Of a DNA stretch of 64,000 nt, positions 32,835 to 42,789 are shown piece by piece (position 1 is the first letter of the stretch; each line of letters begins with the position of its first letter). The DNA is from Thermohahella caldifontis (GTDB taxonomy: Bacteria > Pseudomonadota > Gammaproteobacteria > Pseudomonadales > Oleiphilaceae). Where the stretch lies: the NCBI RefSeq assembly GCF_041153465.1, contig NZ_CP154858.1, forward strand, positions 1,364,001 through 1,428,000. Direction: 5' to 3'. Under the pieces are notes generated by a model. The model did no database searches. It worked only from the letters and a program-made list of their open reading frames with translations, and was not told the DNA's origin. The translations under genes were made by a program, and so were the position numbers.

Positions 32835-34106
32835 GTGACAGACAGCCATTCCGATCCGACCAGTCCCACGCTCTCGGAAGACAGCGTCCAGTACCTGCGC
32901 TATACCCTCGCGCGCGGCATGCGGGGCCTTCAGTTCATTCCCGAACTTGAGCAACGCTTCAGCGAGCACTTCCGGCAAAGCAACTATACCATCAACCGCA
33001 TCTATACCATTGTGGGTGCCCTGGTGCTGGCCGCCTTTCTGATTGCGGATCAACTGGTCATACCGGAGCTTGTCCACACCACTTTCTGGATCCGGGCTCT
33101 GGGTGCCGGCGTGGTCGTGTGCTTTGCGCTGCTTTCCCGGATGCGTCGGCTGCGTCCGTTCTTTCACTCCATGCTGGGCATCGGCGCCTATATCATCCAT
33201 CTCTCGGTGCTGGCAGTCGGCGTGCTGGCCGCCAAGGCAGGGAACTTCAATTACCAGACGGGCTCAATTCTGTCCTTGTTCTATGCACTGGCCGTCCTGA
33301 GAATCCCCTTCAATAACGCCTTTCCGCTCGCCCTGCTCATGTGGATGACACAGATTCTGGTGATGCACAGCTTCATGAATTTGCCTTCGGAGCAGTTCAT
33401 CGAACTGAGCTTCGTGGACAGTTTCGTCGTCATCATCAGCCTCCTGGTTTGCTATCGGCACGAGTACGAAACCCGGCGCAATTTCCTCCAGCAACTGCTG
33501 CTGATGCACGAGCAGGCCGCTTTGCGCAAGGCAGAAGAGCACCTGATGGAACAGGCGTTGCTGGATCCCCTAACCCAGCTGGCCAACCGGCGGGCACTGA
33601 ATACGTTCATGGAACGGGAGTGGCGGCGCGCCAAGCGACAGCACGCCCCGTTCTCGCTCATCATGATCGATGTGGACAACTTCAAGGCCTACAACGATCA
33701 CTATGGCCATCAGGCGGGGGATGCCTGTCTCATGACCATTGCCCAGTGTCTGAGCGACTTTGCACGCCGCGGCAGTGACCTGGCCGCCCGTTTCGGGGGT
33801 GAAGAGTTTGCCCTGATCCTGCCGGATACCGACAGCCATGCCGCAGCCGACATTGCCGATCGCCTCGTCAGACAGGTCGCCGCCCTTGAGCTGCCGCATG
33901 CCAAATCCCCCGCCGGCATCGTCACCATCAGCGCCGGTTACACCACCCACACGCCCGGCCCCGAGGACGATTACGAAGCCCTGATCCGGGAAGCGGACGA
34001 GGCTCTTTACAAAGCCAAGCAGACCGGTAAAAATCGGGCCTGTCCTTACGTTGCCGACAACAAGCATAACGACACTTCACGTCAGGGCCCGTTTTCCGTC
34101 CAATAA
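32835..34106 (+). CDS. Membrane-bound diguanylate cyclase (GGDEF)
   Basis: A 423-residue enzyme making c-di-GMP from GTP. Five or six membrane helices span residues about 55-200, a short coiled linker follows, and the GGDEF domain occupies the C-terminal 165 residues with an intact GGEEF motif. An RxxD inhibitory site (RGSD) lies five residues before it, so product feedback is expected. The start is a GTG/ATG region at 32835 preceded by a purine-rich stretch. The next gene begins 20 bp after the stop. Confidence 0.9.
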   Translation: MTDSHSDPTSPTLSEDSVQYLRYTLARGMRGLQFIPELEQRFSEHFRQSNYTINRIYTIVGALVLAAFLIADQLVIPELVHTTFWIRALGAGVVVCFALLSRMRRLRPFFHSMLGIGAYIIHLSVLAVGVLAAKAGNFNYQTGSILSLFYALAVLRIPFNNAFPLALLMWMTQILVMHSFMNLPSEQFIELSFVDSFVVIISLLVCYRHEYETRRNFLQQLLLMHEQAALRKAEEHLMEQALLDPLTQLANRRALNTFMEREWRRAKRQHAPFSLIMIDVDNFKAYNDHYGHQAGDACLMTIAQCLSDFARRGSDLAARFGGEEFALILPDTDSHAAADIADRLVRQVAALELPHAKSPAGIVTISAGYTTHTPGPEDDYEALIREADEALYKAKQTGKNRACPYVADNKHNDTSRQGPFSVQ

Positions 34107-34125
34107 ACTGTCCGGAGGGGGCAAA

Positions 34126-34689
34126 ATGAAGCCACGTTTGATCCGCTGGCTGGTCGGCACACTGCTGACCTGCCTGATGGCCATTCCCGCACTGGCACTG
34201 GAAGCCGAATTCCGCACCAATCAGGGAATCTTCACCATCAAGTTGCTGCCCGACAAGGCACCGCAGACCGTGAGCAACTTTGTCCGTTATGCCAGAGAAT
34301 CCTTCTATGACGGCACCATCTTTCACCGTATCATCCGGGATTTCATGATTCAGGGCGGTGGCTACGACCAGCGCATTCGCAAGAAACCCACCTATCCTCC
34401 TGTTCCCAACGAGTCTGACAATGGCCTGAGCAATCTCCGCGGCACCGTTGCCATGGCCCGCACCCGGGATCCGGACTCGGCCACCAGCCAGTTCTACATC
34501 AATGTGGTGGATAACCCGCATCTGGACGGTCAGCCGCAGCGCCCGGGCTATACGGTTTTCGGGCGTGTCGTGGCCGGCATGGATGTTGTGGACCGGATTG
34601 CCAACCTGCCGACACGTGCCTGGGGCCAGTTCAGAAACCTGCCTGTGGACCCGGTTGTCATCGAGCAGGTGATCCTGAAAGATGACTGA
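34126..34689 (+). CDS. ppiA: Periplasmic cyclophilin-type peptidyl-prolyl isomerase
   Basis: A 187-residue protein catalysing proline cis-trans isomerisation. The N-terminal signal peptide ends in 'AIPALALEA'. The cyclophilin core is clear: 'FYDGTIFHRIIRDFMIQGGG', 'GTVAMARTRDPDSATSQFYINV' and 'YTVFGRVVAGMDVVD'. This is the PpiA/PpiB type and the signal peptide favours PpiA. GGAGG precedes the ATG. The stop overlaps the mnmC start by 8 bp. Confidence 0.9.
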   Translation: MKPRLIRWLVGTLLTCLMAIPALALEAEFRTNQGIFTIKLLPDKAPQTVSNFVRYARESFYDGTIFHRIIRDFMIQGGGYDQRIRKKPTYPPVPNESDNGLSNLRGTVAMARTRDPDSATSQFYINVVDNPHLDGQPQRPGYTVFGRVVAGMDVVDRIANLPTRAWGQFRNLPVDPVVIEQVILKDD

Positions 34690-36595
34690 CGGTCCCTGGC
34701 TGCCCTGGGCTGAACCCGTCTGGGACGAGGCGGGCACACCGTCGTCTCCGGAATATGGTGATGTCTACTTTTCCAGGCTGGACGGCCTTGCAGAAAGCCG
34801 CCATGTCTTCATCCGCGGCAACGCACTGGAAGAGCGGTTTTCCGCGCTGGATTCCTGTGCCACCTTCGTGGTGGCAGAAACCGGATTCGGGACCGGCCTG
34901 AACATCCTGGCCTTGCTTGATGTTTTTCTGGCCCATGCGCCGGCTTCAGCCCGCCTGCACATCTTCAGCATCGAGAAGCATCCCCTGCACCCGGATGATA
35001 TCCGCCGGGCAGCCCTTCACAGGAGCGTGCCGGGGCACCTGACCGACCTGTTGCTGGATCTCTGTCCGGAACCTTTGAAGGGCCTGCACAGGCGCAGCAC
35101 GGCTGACGGCCGAATCACCCTTTCGCTGTATTTTGGCGATGTGCGGGAAGCGCTGGACGAGGTCCGGTTCGGGGCAGATGCCTGGTTTCTCGACGGTTTT
35201 TCTCCGGCCCGCAACCCCGACATGTGGGCAGATGACGTCCTCGAACGCATCCGCCACCATACCGCCCCGGGCGGCACACTGGCCACCTTCACGGCCGCCG
35301 GTCGCATCCGCAGGACACTCGCCGCCCTGGGCTTTGTGGTGGAGAAGGCGCCGGGATTCGGGCACAAGCGGGACATGACCCGGGCCCGCCTGCCGGGGCA
35401 CCATACACGTCATCGTCCCGGCCAGGTGGTCATCATCGGTGCCGGAATTGCGGGAGCCTGTCTCGCACGTCAGCTTGCCGGCATGGACGTTGAGGTCATG
35501 ATACTGGAAAAGGGTGCCGCTGTGGCCTCCGGTGCTTCCGGCAATCCGCAAGGTGCCCTCTACTTCAAGCCCGGCGTGGATTACTCGCCGCATACGGCAC
35601 TGCACGCCGCCGCTTATGGCTACGCGCGCCGCTTCTATGCCTCACAGACGCCGGAACACTGGCAGCCGACAGGCCTGCTGGCCCTGGCCTACAGCGAGCA
35701 TGAAGCCCGCCGACAGGCGCGTTTTCTGTCACGCAATACCTACGGCACCTGGATCCGGCAAGCCGATCCACAGGAGAGTGCCGTGCGTACAGGGCTCTCC
35801 GTACCGGCCGGGGGCCTCTGGTTCCCCGGGGGCGGATGGCTGCGACCGGCGCGTATCGTCCGCAGCTTACTTGACCATCCGCGCATACGGATACATACCG
35901 GTGCAACGGTTACCACCCTCTGCACAGGTCTCGTGAACTGGCGGGACGCGGAAGGTCACGAGCACGAATGTGGTTGCGATGCCGTCGTCCTGGCAGCCGG
36001 GGCAGAGACCCGATTCTGGCTGCCCCCTGCGCCACGCCCTGTCCTGAAGCCCATACGGGGACAGGTGATTTCCGCGAGAATTCCGGGCTGGCCGGTTCGT
36101 ACCGTGATCTGTGCCGACGGCTACATGATGCCCGCCGATCACGGTCAGGTGACGCTTGGCGCAAGCTTCCGGCCGAACGATGACTGCTGCGAACCGAGCA
36201 ACGAAGAGACCCTCCAGATCCTGCGGCAGGCGGCAGAAGTGTTCCCGGAGTCCGGGGCGTTGACAGAGGGTGCCGAATGGGTGCCGCGTGTATCCGTGAG
36301 GGCGGCCGCGCCCGATTACATGCCGGTCATCGGCCAGCTCGCGCCCGGGGTGCATGTTTTCAGCGGGTTGGGCTCGAAGGGCTTTCTGCTTGCGCCTTTA
36401 CTTTCTGCCCACCTGGCCGATACCCTGTCAGAGAGCGTGCCCGCACTGCCGCAGTCTCTGACCCGGCGTGTGGACATTTCCCGTTTCCAAGGCATGGAGC
36501 CACCTCGTGAGCGTATTTTTTGTTCAACCCAGTCAGAGCACGGTCACCCCGATTCGGGTGAATCCGGAGGCGAGAACAGCAGAGCCGGTCACTGA
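34682..36595 (+). CDS. mnmC: tRNA 5-methylaminomethyl-2-thiouridine synthase MnmC
   Basis: A 637-residue bifunctional enzyme finishing the mnm5s2U34 wobble base. Residues about 1-240 are the SAM-dependent methyltransferase ('ETGFGTGLNILALLDVFL', 'WFLDGFSPARNPDMW'). Residues about 250-630 are an FAD-dependent oxidoreductase (dinucleotide motif 'VVIIGAGIAGACLA') that removes the carboxymethyl group. Domain order and length are standard. The last 89 bases overlap the CBS gene start. Confidence 0.95.
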   Translation: MTDGPWLPWAEPVWDEAGTPSSPEYGDVYFSRLDGLAESRHVFIRGNALEERFSALDSCATFVVAETGFGTGLNILALLDVFLAHAPASARLHIFSIEKHPLHPDDIRRAALHRSVPGHLTDLLLDLCPEPLKGLHRRSTADGRITLSLYFGDVREALDEVRFGADAWFLDGFSPARNPDMWADDVLERIRHHTAPGGTLATFTAAGRIRRTLAALGFVVEKAPGFGHKRDMTRARLPGHHTRHRPGQVVIIGAGIAGACLARQLAGMDVEVMILEKGAAVASGASGNPQGALYFKPGVDYSPHTALHAAAYGYARRFYASQTPEHWQPTGLLALAYSEHEARRQARFLSRNTYGTWIRQADPQESAVRTGLSVPAGGLWFPGGGWLRPARIVRSLLDHPRIRIHTGATVTTLCTGLVNWRDAEGHEHECGCDAVVLAAGAETRFWLPPAPRPVLKPIRGQVISARIPGWPVRTVICADGYMMPADHGQVTLGASFRPNDDCCEPSNEETLQILRQAAEVFPESGALTEGAEWVPRVSVRAAAPDYMPVIGQLAPGVHVFSGLGSKGFLLAPLLSAHLADTLSESVPALPQSLTRRVDISRFQGMEPPRERIFCSTQSEHGHPDSGESGGENSRAGH

Positions 36596-37124
36596 ACTGA
36601 CCCAGATCCGGCCTGTTGTCGCCCACGCGCCCGAGGAAGTCATTGTCCGGCAGCGCGGTCCGAAGGGCTGGCTGAGCCGCTGGCGACGGGCGCCGGCGAA
36701 CGAAGAGATGGCCGTCACGGAAGATCTGCGGCCCCGCGTCAGGGATGCCATGAATCCTTCGATACTGTTGGGCGACATCCACTGGACACTGGCCGATGCT
36801 CATGAATTCATGGTGGCGCACAAGATCCATCATCTACCCTGCGTGAATGACCGGCGACAGCTGACCGGCGTGGTCACACGGGAAGAAATCCTGACCTGGT
36901 GGCTTGAAAAAGGGGAAACGGAAACGCTGGCACATCTGGTGCCCCGGCATCCGTTACTGGTCACCACACCCGAAGCCACCATTGCGGATCTGGTGATCAG
37001 CATGGTGGCCTGGGATCTGAGGGGCGTGCCGGTGATGACCCGGGAGGGCCATCTGTCCGGCATGATCACGACGCTGGATATCAGCCGTCTGTTTCTGCGC
37101 AATCAGGTCGATGGCTGGGCCTGA
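36507..37124 (+). CDS. CBS-pair domain protein
   Basis: A 205-residue protein from GTG at 36507, with GGAG seven bases upstream, inside the end of mnmC. Two CBS motifs are visible: 'DAMNPSILLGDIHWTLADAHEFM' to 'LPCVNDRRQLTGVVTREEI', and 'RHPLLVTTPEATIADLVISM' to 'VPVMTREGHLSGMITTLDISRL'. CBS pairs bind adenine nucleotides; the effector domain is unknown. Its stop TGA is followed directly by the convergent lipoprotein stop (TGATCA). Confidence 0.85.
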   Translation: MSVFFVQPSQSTVTPIRVNPEARTAEPVTELTQIRPVVAHAPEEVIVRQRGPKGWLSRWRRAPANEEMAVTEDLRPRVRDAMNPSILLGDIHWTLADAHEFMVAHKIHHLPCVNDRRQLTGVVTREEILTWWLEKGETETLAHLVPRHPLLVTTPEATIADLVISMVAWDLRGVPVMTREGHLSGMITTLDISRLFLRNQVDGWA

Positions 37125-39626
37125 TCAGGGCACCACCAAGTCCTCTCCTTCCGGTGTGATGGGCCAGATAATCAGCAAGTTGCCGGCATCACCTTCCACT
37201 TCATCCACCACAAAAACCTTGTTCTGGGCAGTCGGCAGCAGACTGACAATCCGATCCGCACCCGGTCGCGCGGTCTGGCGAATCCAGGTCTGAATCAGGT
37301 CCTTGTCCTCGGGTTTGGCTTCGTAGCGGGCAAACCAGCCATCCTTGCCATCCACAACCGAAGTCCCGGCAACCAGACTGCCGCCCGTTTCCCCGCCCAC
37401 AAAGGCATACAGACCCCGGCCGGCCGAGGCCAGAGCGCGGTCATTGGCGGCTGTACCAAGCTGAATTTTCTTGTCGGGAAAGGACAGCGTCTTGTGATAG
37501 GCGAGCATGATGTCCTCGCCCCCGAAGCCCAGTCTACCCTCAAACAGGGATCCTGTGGTGTAGCCGGCAGACACATAGCCCGTGGACAGCTTGCCCAGCG
37601 CCAGAATTTCATCTGTCAGCGGGGAGCCGAACTGATCCTTTCTGACCACACGGCCTTCCGTGTTATACGAACCGGTGATGGCATCCCGCCCACCCCGGGG
37701 CAGATCATCGTATTCACCCACAGCAGAGCCGGCAAAGTCCACCGCACTGGAGCTGCCGATCCGGGCCGAGGCGATATGGTCTGCCCCGGTGGTTCCGGTA
37801 TTGATCGCATAACGGAACTGGCCGGTTTCCGACAGAAAGAGAACAAACCCGTCGCGGCCGCCCAGGTTGCTGTCATTTTCCACCGCACCGTCCGTATCAC
37901 CGACCACATAGAGTTCACCGCCCGTGGTGATGGCCAGACTGTTGGCGTAATCATCCTGATCGGAGCCGTACTGAACCCGCCAGTTGACCACCAGCGGCGC
38001 GTTGACGTCTGCCCGCTCCCAACGTTCGGCGACCGCATCCCAGCCGCCCAGTGCCGGCGCACTGCCGGACGGGACCGAGGTAAACCGGCCATTGGCCGAC
38101 CCGACAACATAGAGCACCAGAGCCGGTTTGCCCGTCCCGGATTGGGTCTGCAAGCGAATGGCTCCGATCCGGGCATCGAAGCGATCGTCTCCGCTCGCAA
38201 AGGGTATCGTCTGGAGCAGATTGACACCCGTGCGGTCATAAACCCGCACCTCCCCTGCCTGGTGCCCGTTGCTGCGCGTGTAGTTGTAGGCCACATACAC
38301 CCGACCCCAGTCATCCACGGCCGCATCGGCAAACACCCCGCGCTCGCCCATGCTGCTGTCCGGGGGCAGATTGACATACACAGGCGCTAACCACTCATTG
38401 ATCCAGAGCGTCATTGAGGGCATCGTGTCACCCGCACAGGCTGTACGGACTTCACTGGACTTGCATGCATCCCACCGCAGAGTCAGCTTCTCGTCCGCGT
38501 CCTTGTCGCTGTCATCCGTGAGCTTGAGCTCGATGGTAAAGGTCTTTTCGGTTTCACCCGGATTGAAATTGACCGTGTTGCCGGACGCCCCAAGGATCTC
38601 ATAGTCGTTCGAATCCGCCGTGGTTTCCCCGTCCACCACCGTGAACGTGGCGCTGGCCGCAACCTCCGGTGCCTTGTTCAGACGCGCCGTCACGGTAACG
38701 GTCTTGCCTTCAGTCGAGGAAATTACCGCCTGATCGAAGTTCACCCTCGGCTCGTCATCCAGAATGGTGACCGAAACCTTGGGTACAGCCTGATTCTCTT
38801 TCTCCGTCACATCACCGAGCCCGGAAACCACACGGTCGAACTCATAACTGAAGATTTCATTGGGTTCCGCCTCGGTGTCCTTTTTGACAAAGGCCGCGAT
38901 CAGGCACCGCGTCATACCTGCCCTGAACGTCAGATAACCTTCACGCTCCACATAATCCACACCCGGTGTCGCGCCGCTGCTGGTGGCCGACACGGGCTGA
39001 AAGTGGAAGACCACCGGTTCCACAGGTGCGGCATCCAGCGTGGCCAGCACATAGGCCAGAGTCATCCCGTCAGGCACTGCAGGGGGATCTCCCTGCTCAC
39101 TGTTCCAGGTTCCGGCGTCATCCGATTCACAGACGGGAATGGGTTTGCCGTCCTCACTGACAGGCCGCTCCATGTCCGTGTCTTCATCCACTTCCGACGA
39201 TACGCCCTTGATCAGATTCTTGGGCACACTGATGGAGAAGGACTTGGTGACGAGCTGGTCGCCATCGGTAACACTGAGGACAATGGTGGTGTCATCCGTG
39301 TCCTGAGTCAGATCGCCGGTACCATGCCGGCCGCCGGTAATGCCCGGGATACCCCGCATCACGATGCCGCGGCGGAACTTGTTTTCCACCCACTCCACGG
39401 ACAGCCAGCGCGGGGCGTTGGTCAGCGTGAAGTCCGGTATGCCCTTGCCACCGTCCACGGCCCATTCGTAGAAATACTCGGCACCAATCACCGCCGTGCC
39501 GGGCGGCTCACCCAGTACACGCAGCGGTTCGACAGGGGTTTCCTCCACATTGCAGGCAGTCAGCAGAAAACCGGGCATCAGCGCAAACAGCCCGATGCGC
39601 AAAATCCGACTCAGCATCAATTCCAT
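37125..39626 (-). CDS. Large lipoprotein with Calx-beta-like domain
   Basis: An 833-residue surface or periplasmic lipoprotein. The signal sequence ends in the lipobox LTAC with Cys25. Residues about 30-150 are an Ig-like domain. Residues about 200-400 contain Calx-beta-type segments ('VTILDDEPRVNFDQAVISSTEG', 'NFNPGETEKTFTIELKLTDDSDKDADEKLTL'). The rest is repeated beta blades resembling SBBP/beta-propeller repeats ('GGELYVVGDTDGAV', 'GGRDGFVLFL', 'GGEDIMLAY'). Adhesion or cell-surface function is plausible; no homolog is known to me. Confidence 0.78.
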   Translation of the reverse strand: MELMLSRILRIGLFALMPGFLLTACNVEETPVEPLRVLGEPPGTAVIGAEYFYEWAVDGGKGIPDFTLTNAPRWLSVEWVENKFRRGIVMRGIPGITGGRHGTGDLTQDTDDTTIVLSVTDGDQLVTKSFSISVPKNLIKGVSSEVDEDTDMERPVSEDGKPIPVCESDDAGTWNSEQGDPPAVPDGMTLAYVLATLDAAPVEPVVFHFQPVSATSSGATPGVDYVEREGYLTFRAGMTRCLIAAFVKKDTEAEPNEIFSYEFDRVVSGLGDVTEKENQAVPKVSVTILDDEPRVNFDQAVISSTEGKTVTVTARLNKAPEVAASATFTVVDGETTADSNDYEILGASGNTVNFNPGETEKTFTIELKLTDDSDKDADEKLTLRWDACKSSEVRTACAGDTMPSMTLWINEWLAPVYVNLPPDSSMGERGVFADAAVDDWGRVYVAYNYTRSNGHQAGEVRVYDRTGVNLLQTIPFASGDDRFDARIGAIRLQTQSGTGKPALVLYVVGSANGRFTSVPSGSAPALGGWDAVAERWERADVNAPLVVNWRVQYGSDQDDYANSLAITTGGELYVVGDTDGAVENDSNLGGRDGFVLFLSETGQFRYAINTGTTGADHIASARIGSSSAVDFAGSAVGEYDDLPRGGRDAITGSYNTEGRVVRKDQFGSPLTDEILALGKLSTGYVSAGYTTGSLFEGRLGFGGEDIMLAYHKTLSFPDKKIQLGTAANDRALASAGRGLYAFVGGETGGSLVAGTSVVDGKDGWFARYEAKPEDKDLIQTWIRQTARPGADRIVSLLPTAQNKVFVVDEVEGDAGNLLIIWPITPEGEDLVVP

Positions 39627-39713
39627 GCGTCCTTCTTGTTTGATGGTTTGGCGTGTGACTATTTGTAACCGGAAGGACGCCAAAGAAATAGCGGCCACTT
39701 CACAGATTGAGCG

Positions 39714-41750
39714 TCAGGCCCCGGGAATTGCAAAGCCGGCCTCGGTCAACAGGCGGATGAACGCGTCTTCATCCAGAACCGGGACCCCCAGTGCTTCGGC
39801 TTTGGTCAGCTTGGAACCGGCCTTCTCACCGGCGATCACGAAATCCGTTTTCGCCGAGACGCTGCCGGTAACCTTGGCTCCGGCCTGCTGCAGCAGGGCT
39901 CTGGCCTCATCGCGGGTCAGTCGGCCGAGTGTACCGGTCAGCACCACTGTCTTGCCGGTAAAAGGGGATTGCCCCGCCCCGGCGCTGTCTTCCACCGGTG
40001 GCCAGGTGATGCCTGCCGCCAGCAGTTTTTCGAGAATTTCCCGGTTATGAGGCTGTCGGAAAAAGCTCACCACATGACTGGCGACAACCGGACCCACATC
40101 CGGCACGGCCATCAGTGCGTTTTCGTCCGCCTGCTCGAGGGCCTCCAGCGTGCGGAAGTGACGCACCAGTGCACGGGCCGTGGCCTCTCCCACTTCCCGG
40201 ATGCCCAGCGCATAGACAAAGCGTTCCAGAGTGGTGTGTTTGGAGCGTTCGATGGCGTCGAGGATGTTCTGAGCACTCTTTGGCCCCATGCGCTCCAGTG
40301 CCACCAGCTGCTCATAGCGGAGGCTGTACAGATCGGCGACTGTTTCCACCAGCCCCTTGTCCACCAGGGTATCAATGAGCTTGTCACCGAGGCCTTCAAT
40401 ATCCATGGCCTTGCGGGAGGCGAAGTGCTTGATGGCCTCCTTGCGCTGTGCCGGGCAATACAATCCGCCGCTGCAGCGCGCATCGGCCTCGCCCTCCGCC
40501 TGAACGATCTCGGAACCACATTCGGGACAGTGGTCAGGCATCTCCACCGGTCGGGCATCAGCGGGCCGGCGGTCGGCCACGACCCCCACGATCTGCGGAA
40601 TCACGTCACCGGCACGACGCACGATCACCGTATCGCCAATGTGGACGTCCAGACGACGTACCTCATCCATGTTGTGCAGGGTGGCATTGGAAACGGTGAC
40701 CCCACCCACGAATACCGGGCGCAGACGGGCGACCGGCGTGATCTTGCCGGTGCGCCCTACCTGAAAATCGACGCCTTCCAGCACCGTCAGCTCTTCCTGT
40801 GCCGGAAACTTGTGGGCGATCGCCCAGCGCGGCGCTCTGGAGACAAAGCCCAGGCGTTGCTGCAGATCGAAACGATTGACCTTGTAGACCACCCCGTCAA
40901 TGTCGTAGGGCAGGTTGTCCCGGCGCGCGGCCATTTGCCGGTAGTAGGCCAGACAGCCTTCCACACCCACGGCCGTCCTGATCAGGGGATTGATCCGGAG
41001 GCCCATCTCCCGCAGCACCATGAGGGTGTCATAATGGGTGTCCGGCAGGGTCATGCCCTGAACCTCGCCCAGGGCGTAACAGTACATGTCCAGGTGGCGG
41101 CTGGCTGTCACGCGGGGGTCCAGCTGACGCAGGCTGCCGGCCGCGGCGTTGCGCGGGTTGACAAAGGTTTTCTCGCCCCGCTCCCGGGCGCGGGCGTTGA
41201 GTGCCTCGAATGCGGCCCTGGGCATGATGATCTCGCCCCGCACTTCAAGCAGCCCCGGGAGGGTGTGGCCTCGCAGTTTCAGGGGCACGGCACGGATGGT
41301 GCGGACATTGGCCGTGATATCTTCGCCCGTGGTGCCATCGCCACGTGTCGCGGCCTGAACCAGACGTCCGTTTTCATAAAGGAGACTGACGGCCATCCCG
41401 TCCAGCTTGGGTTCGCAGCAGTACTCCAGTTCGGCTTCCGTACCCAATCGTTCCAGAATCCGGCGCTCGAAGGCACGCACGTCCTCTTCGGAAAACGCGT
41501 TGTCGAGCGACAGCATGGGCACACGATGCGTGACCGTCGTGAAGCCCTCGGCCGGCGCCCCGCCGACACGTTGCGTCGGCGAATCGGGTGTCACCCACTC
41601 GGGATGCCGGGCCTCCAGCTCGCGCAGCTCGGCCATGAGCCGGTCATATTCCGCATCCGGGATGGACGGATCATCGAGCACATAGTAGCGGTAGTTGTGC
41701 TCGTTGATTTCAGCGCGCAGCGCTTCGATACGGGCCTTGTCGTCCGCCAT
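39714..41750 (-). CDS. ligA: NAD-dependent DNA ligase LigA
   Basis: A 678-residue ligase that seals Okazaki fragments. The adenylated Lys is in 'CEPKLDGMAVS' (Lys about 115). The OB fold, a four-cysteine zinc finger ('CPECGSE', 'RCSGGLYCPAQ'), HhH repeats and a C-terminal BRCT domain are all present, the full bacterial layout. I chose the ATG at 41750, next to the zipA stop. The gene order smc-zipA-ligA is as in Pseudomonas. Confidence 0.97.
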   Translation of the reverse strand: MADDKARIEALRAEINEHNYRYYVLDDPSIPDAEYDRLMAELRELEARHPEWVTPDSPTQRVGGAPAEGFTTVTHRVPMLSLDNAFSEEDVRAFERRILERLGTEAELEYCCEPKLDGMAVSLLYENGRLVQAATRGDGTTGEDITANVRTIRAVPLKLRGHTLPGLLEVRGEIIMPRAAFEALNARARERGEKTFVNPRNAAAGSLRQLDPRVTASRHLDMYCYALGEVQGMTLPDTHYDTLMVLREMGLRINPLIRTAVGVEGCLAYYRQMAARRDNLPYDIDGVVYKVNRFDLQQRLGFVSRAPRWAIAHKFPAQEELTVLEGVDFQVGRTGKITPVARLRPVFVGGVTVSNATLHNMDEVRRLDVHIGDTVIVRRAGDVIPQIVGVVADRRPADARPVEMPDHCPECGSEIVQAEGEADARCSGGLYCPAQRKEAIKHFASRKAMDIEGLGDKLIDTLVDKGLVETVADLYSLRYEQLVALERMGPKSAQNILDAIERSKHTTLERFVYALGIREVGEATARALVRHFRTLEALEQADENALMAVPDVGPVVASHVVSFFRQPHNREILEKLLAAGITWPPVEDSAGAGQSPFTGKTVVLTGTLGRLTRDEARALLQQAGAKVTGSVSAKTDFVIAGEKAGSKLTKAEALGVPVLDEDAFIRLLTEAGFAIPGA

Positions 41751-41752
41751 GT

Positions 41753-42703
41753 TCAGCGTTTCCTGCCCTGACCGGCCAGTTTTTCGCGACGGAGAAATTC
41801 CTGGATCCGCTGACGGCAATAGTCCACGGTCTGCTGGGTCATCACGCTCTGATGCTCGTCACGGAGCTCCCCATCCAGCTTGTCAGCCAGATAGCGGGCC
41901 ATTTCCAGCATGTAGTCAAAGGCGCGCATGGGATCCTGGGGGCCCGGCAGCCCGACAAAAAAGATCAGTCCGCGGATGCGGGTACTCTCCAGATCCAGCT
42001 CGTCAAACCGGCCGCTTTCGCTGGCATTGGCCATGCTGAACTGTACCGGTCCCACGCCCGTATCCAGTTCGTGCCGGACATAGAGGCCCTGGGGATTGAG
42101 TGTCATGCCACAGGCTTCGGCAATGCTCTGAATCGCCGTGCCACGGAAGCCCTCCCGCTCCCGGGAGACGAGATGAATCATGATGAACTGCTCGGCCTCC
42201 ACCGGCGCCAGGCCGCTGTCAGGATCGTGGTGTACCCGCTCACGGGATGGCTCAACACCCCTGTTCCCGGAGCCTTCATTTTCCACGGTCGTCCGAACGC
42301 TTCCCGGAGCCACCGTATCCGTCGATATGTCCTCGGCGTTTAGTCCGGCCGCCTCTTCACACATCTCGAAGTCACCACGCTCTGCATGCAGGCCGGTCAT
42401 TACACCCGGCAGTTCATCCGCATCTGCTGAACTGCTCCCGCTCTGTTTCTGCCCATCAAGCGGTGCAAGGCGATCTTCCCCCTCGCTCTCCGATCGCGGC
42501 CGGATGACCCGGTAGCCCCCATTGGGCAGCTCTGGGTTGTAATCTTCATCCAGGGGGGTACCGGATACTTCGCCCCCCATGCCCGCGGCGATCTCACGGG
42601 AGTCCAGTCGTGCACGGCGCACCCGGCGCCAGCCGTCAATCGCCACGGCGACAATGATGATCAGTCCGATGATCACCAGCCATTCCCGCAAACTGCTGTC
42701 CAT
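41753..42703 (-). CDS. zipA: Cell division protein ZipA
   Basis: A 316-residue protein that anchors FtsZ to the inner membrane. One N-terminal membrane helix is visible ('LREWLVIIGLIIIVAVAIDGW'), then a charged, Pro/Glu-rich linker to about residue 170, then the FtsZ-binding domain ('FIMIHLVSREREGFRGTAIQSIAEACGMTLNPQGLYVRHE') at the C-terminus. It lies between smc and ligA; the IS at 42790 may separate it from smc transcription. Confidence 0.95.
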   Translation of the reverse strand: MDSSLREWLVIIGLIIIVAVAIDGWRRVRRARLDSREIAAGMGGEVSGTPLDEDYNPELPNGGYRVIRPRSESEGEDRLAPLDGQKQSGSSSADADELPGVMTGLHAERGDFEMCEEAAGLNAEDISTDTVAPGSVRTTVENEGSGNRGVEPSRERVHHDPDSGLAPVEAEQFIMIHLVSREREGFRGTAIQSIAEACGMTLNPQGLYVRHELDTGVGPVQFSMANASESGRFDELDLESTRIRGLIFFVGLPGPQDPMRAFDYMLEMARYLADKLDGELRDEHQSVMTQQTVDYCRQRIQEFLRREKLAGQGRKR

Positions 42704-42789
42704 TCAGCGCTGCCTCTTCGGAAGGTTGTGTTCTTGTGCAGGGATAGTATTCAAAAGTGGCGGTCTTTACAACGCAGCCAGTGCCACGG

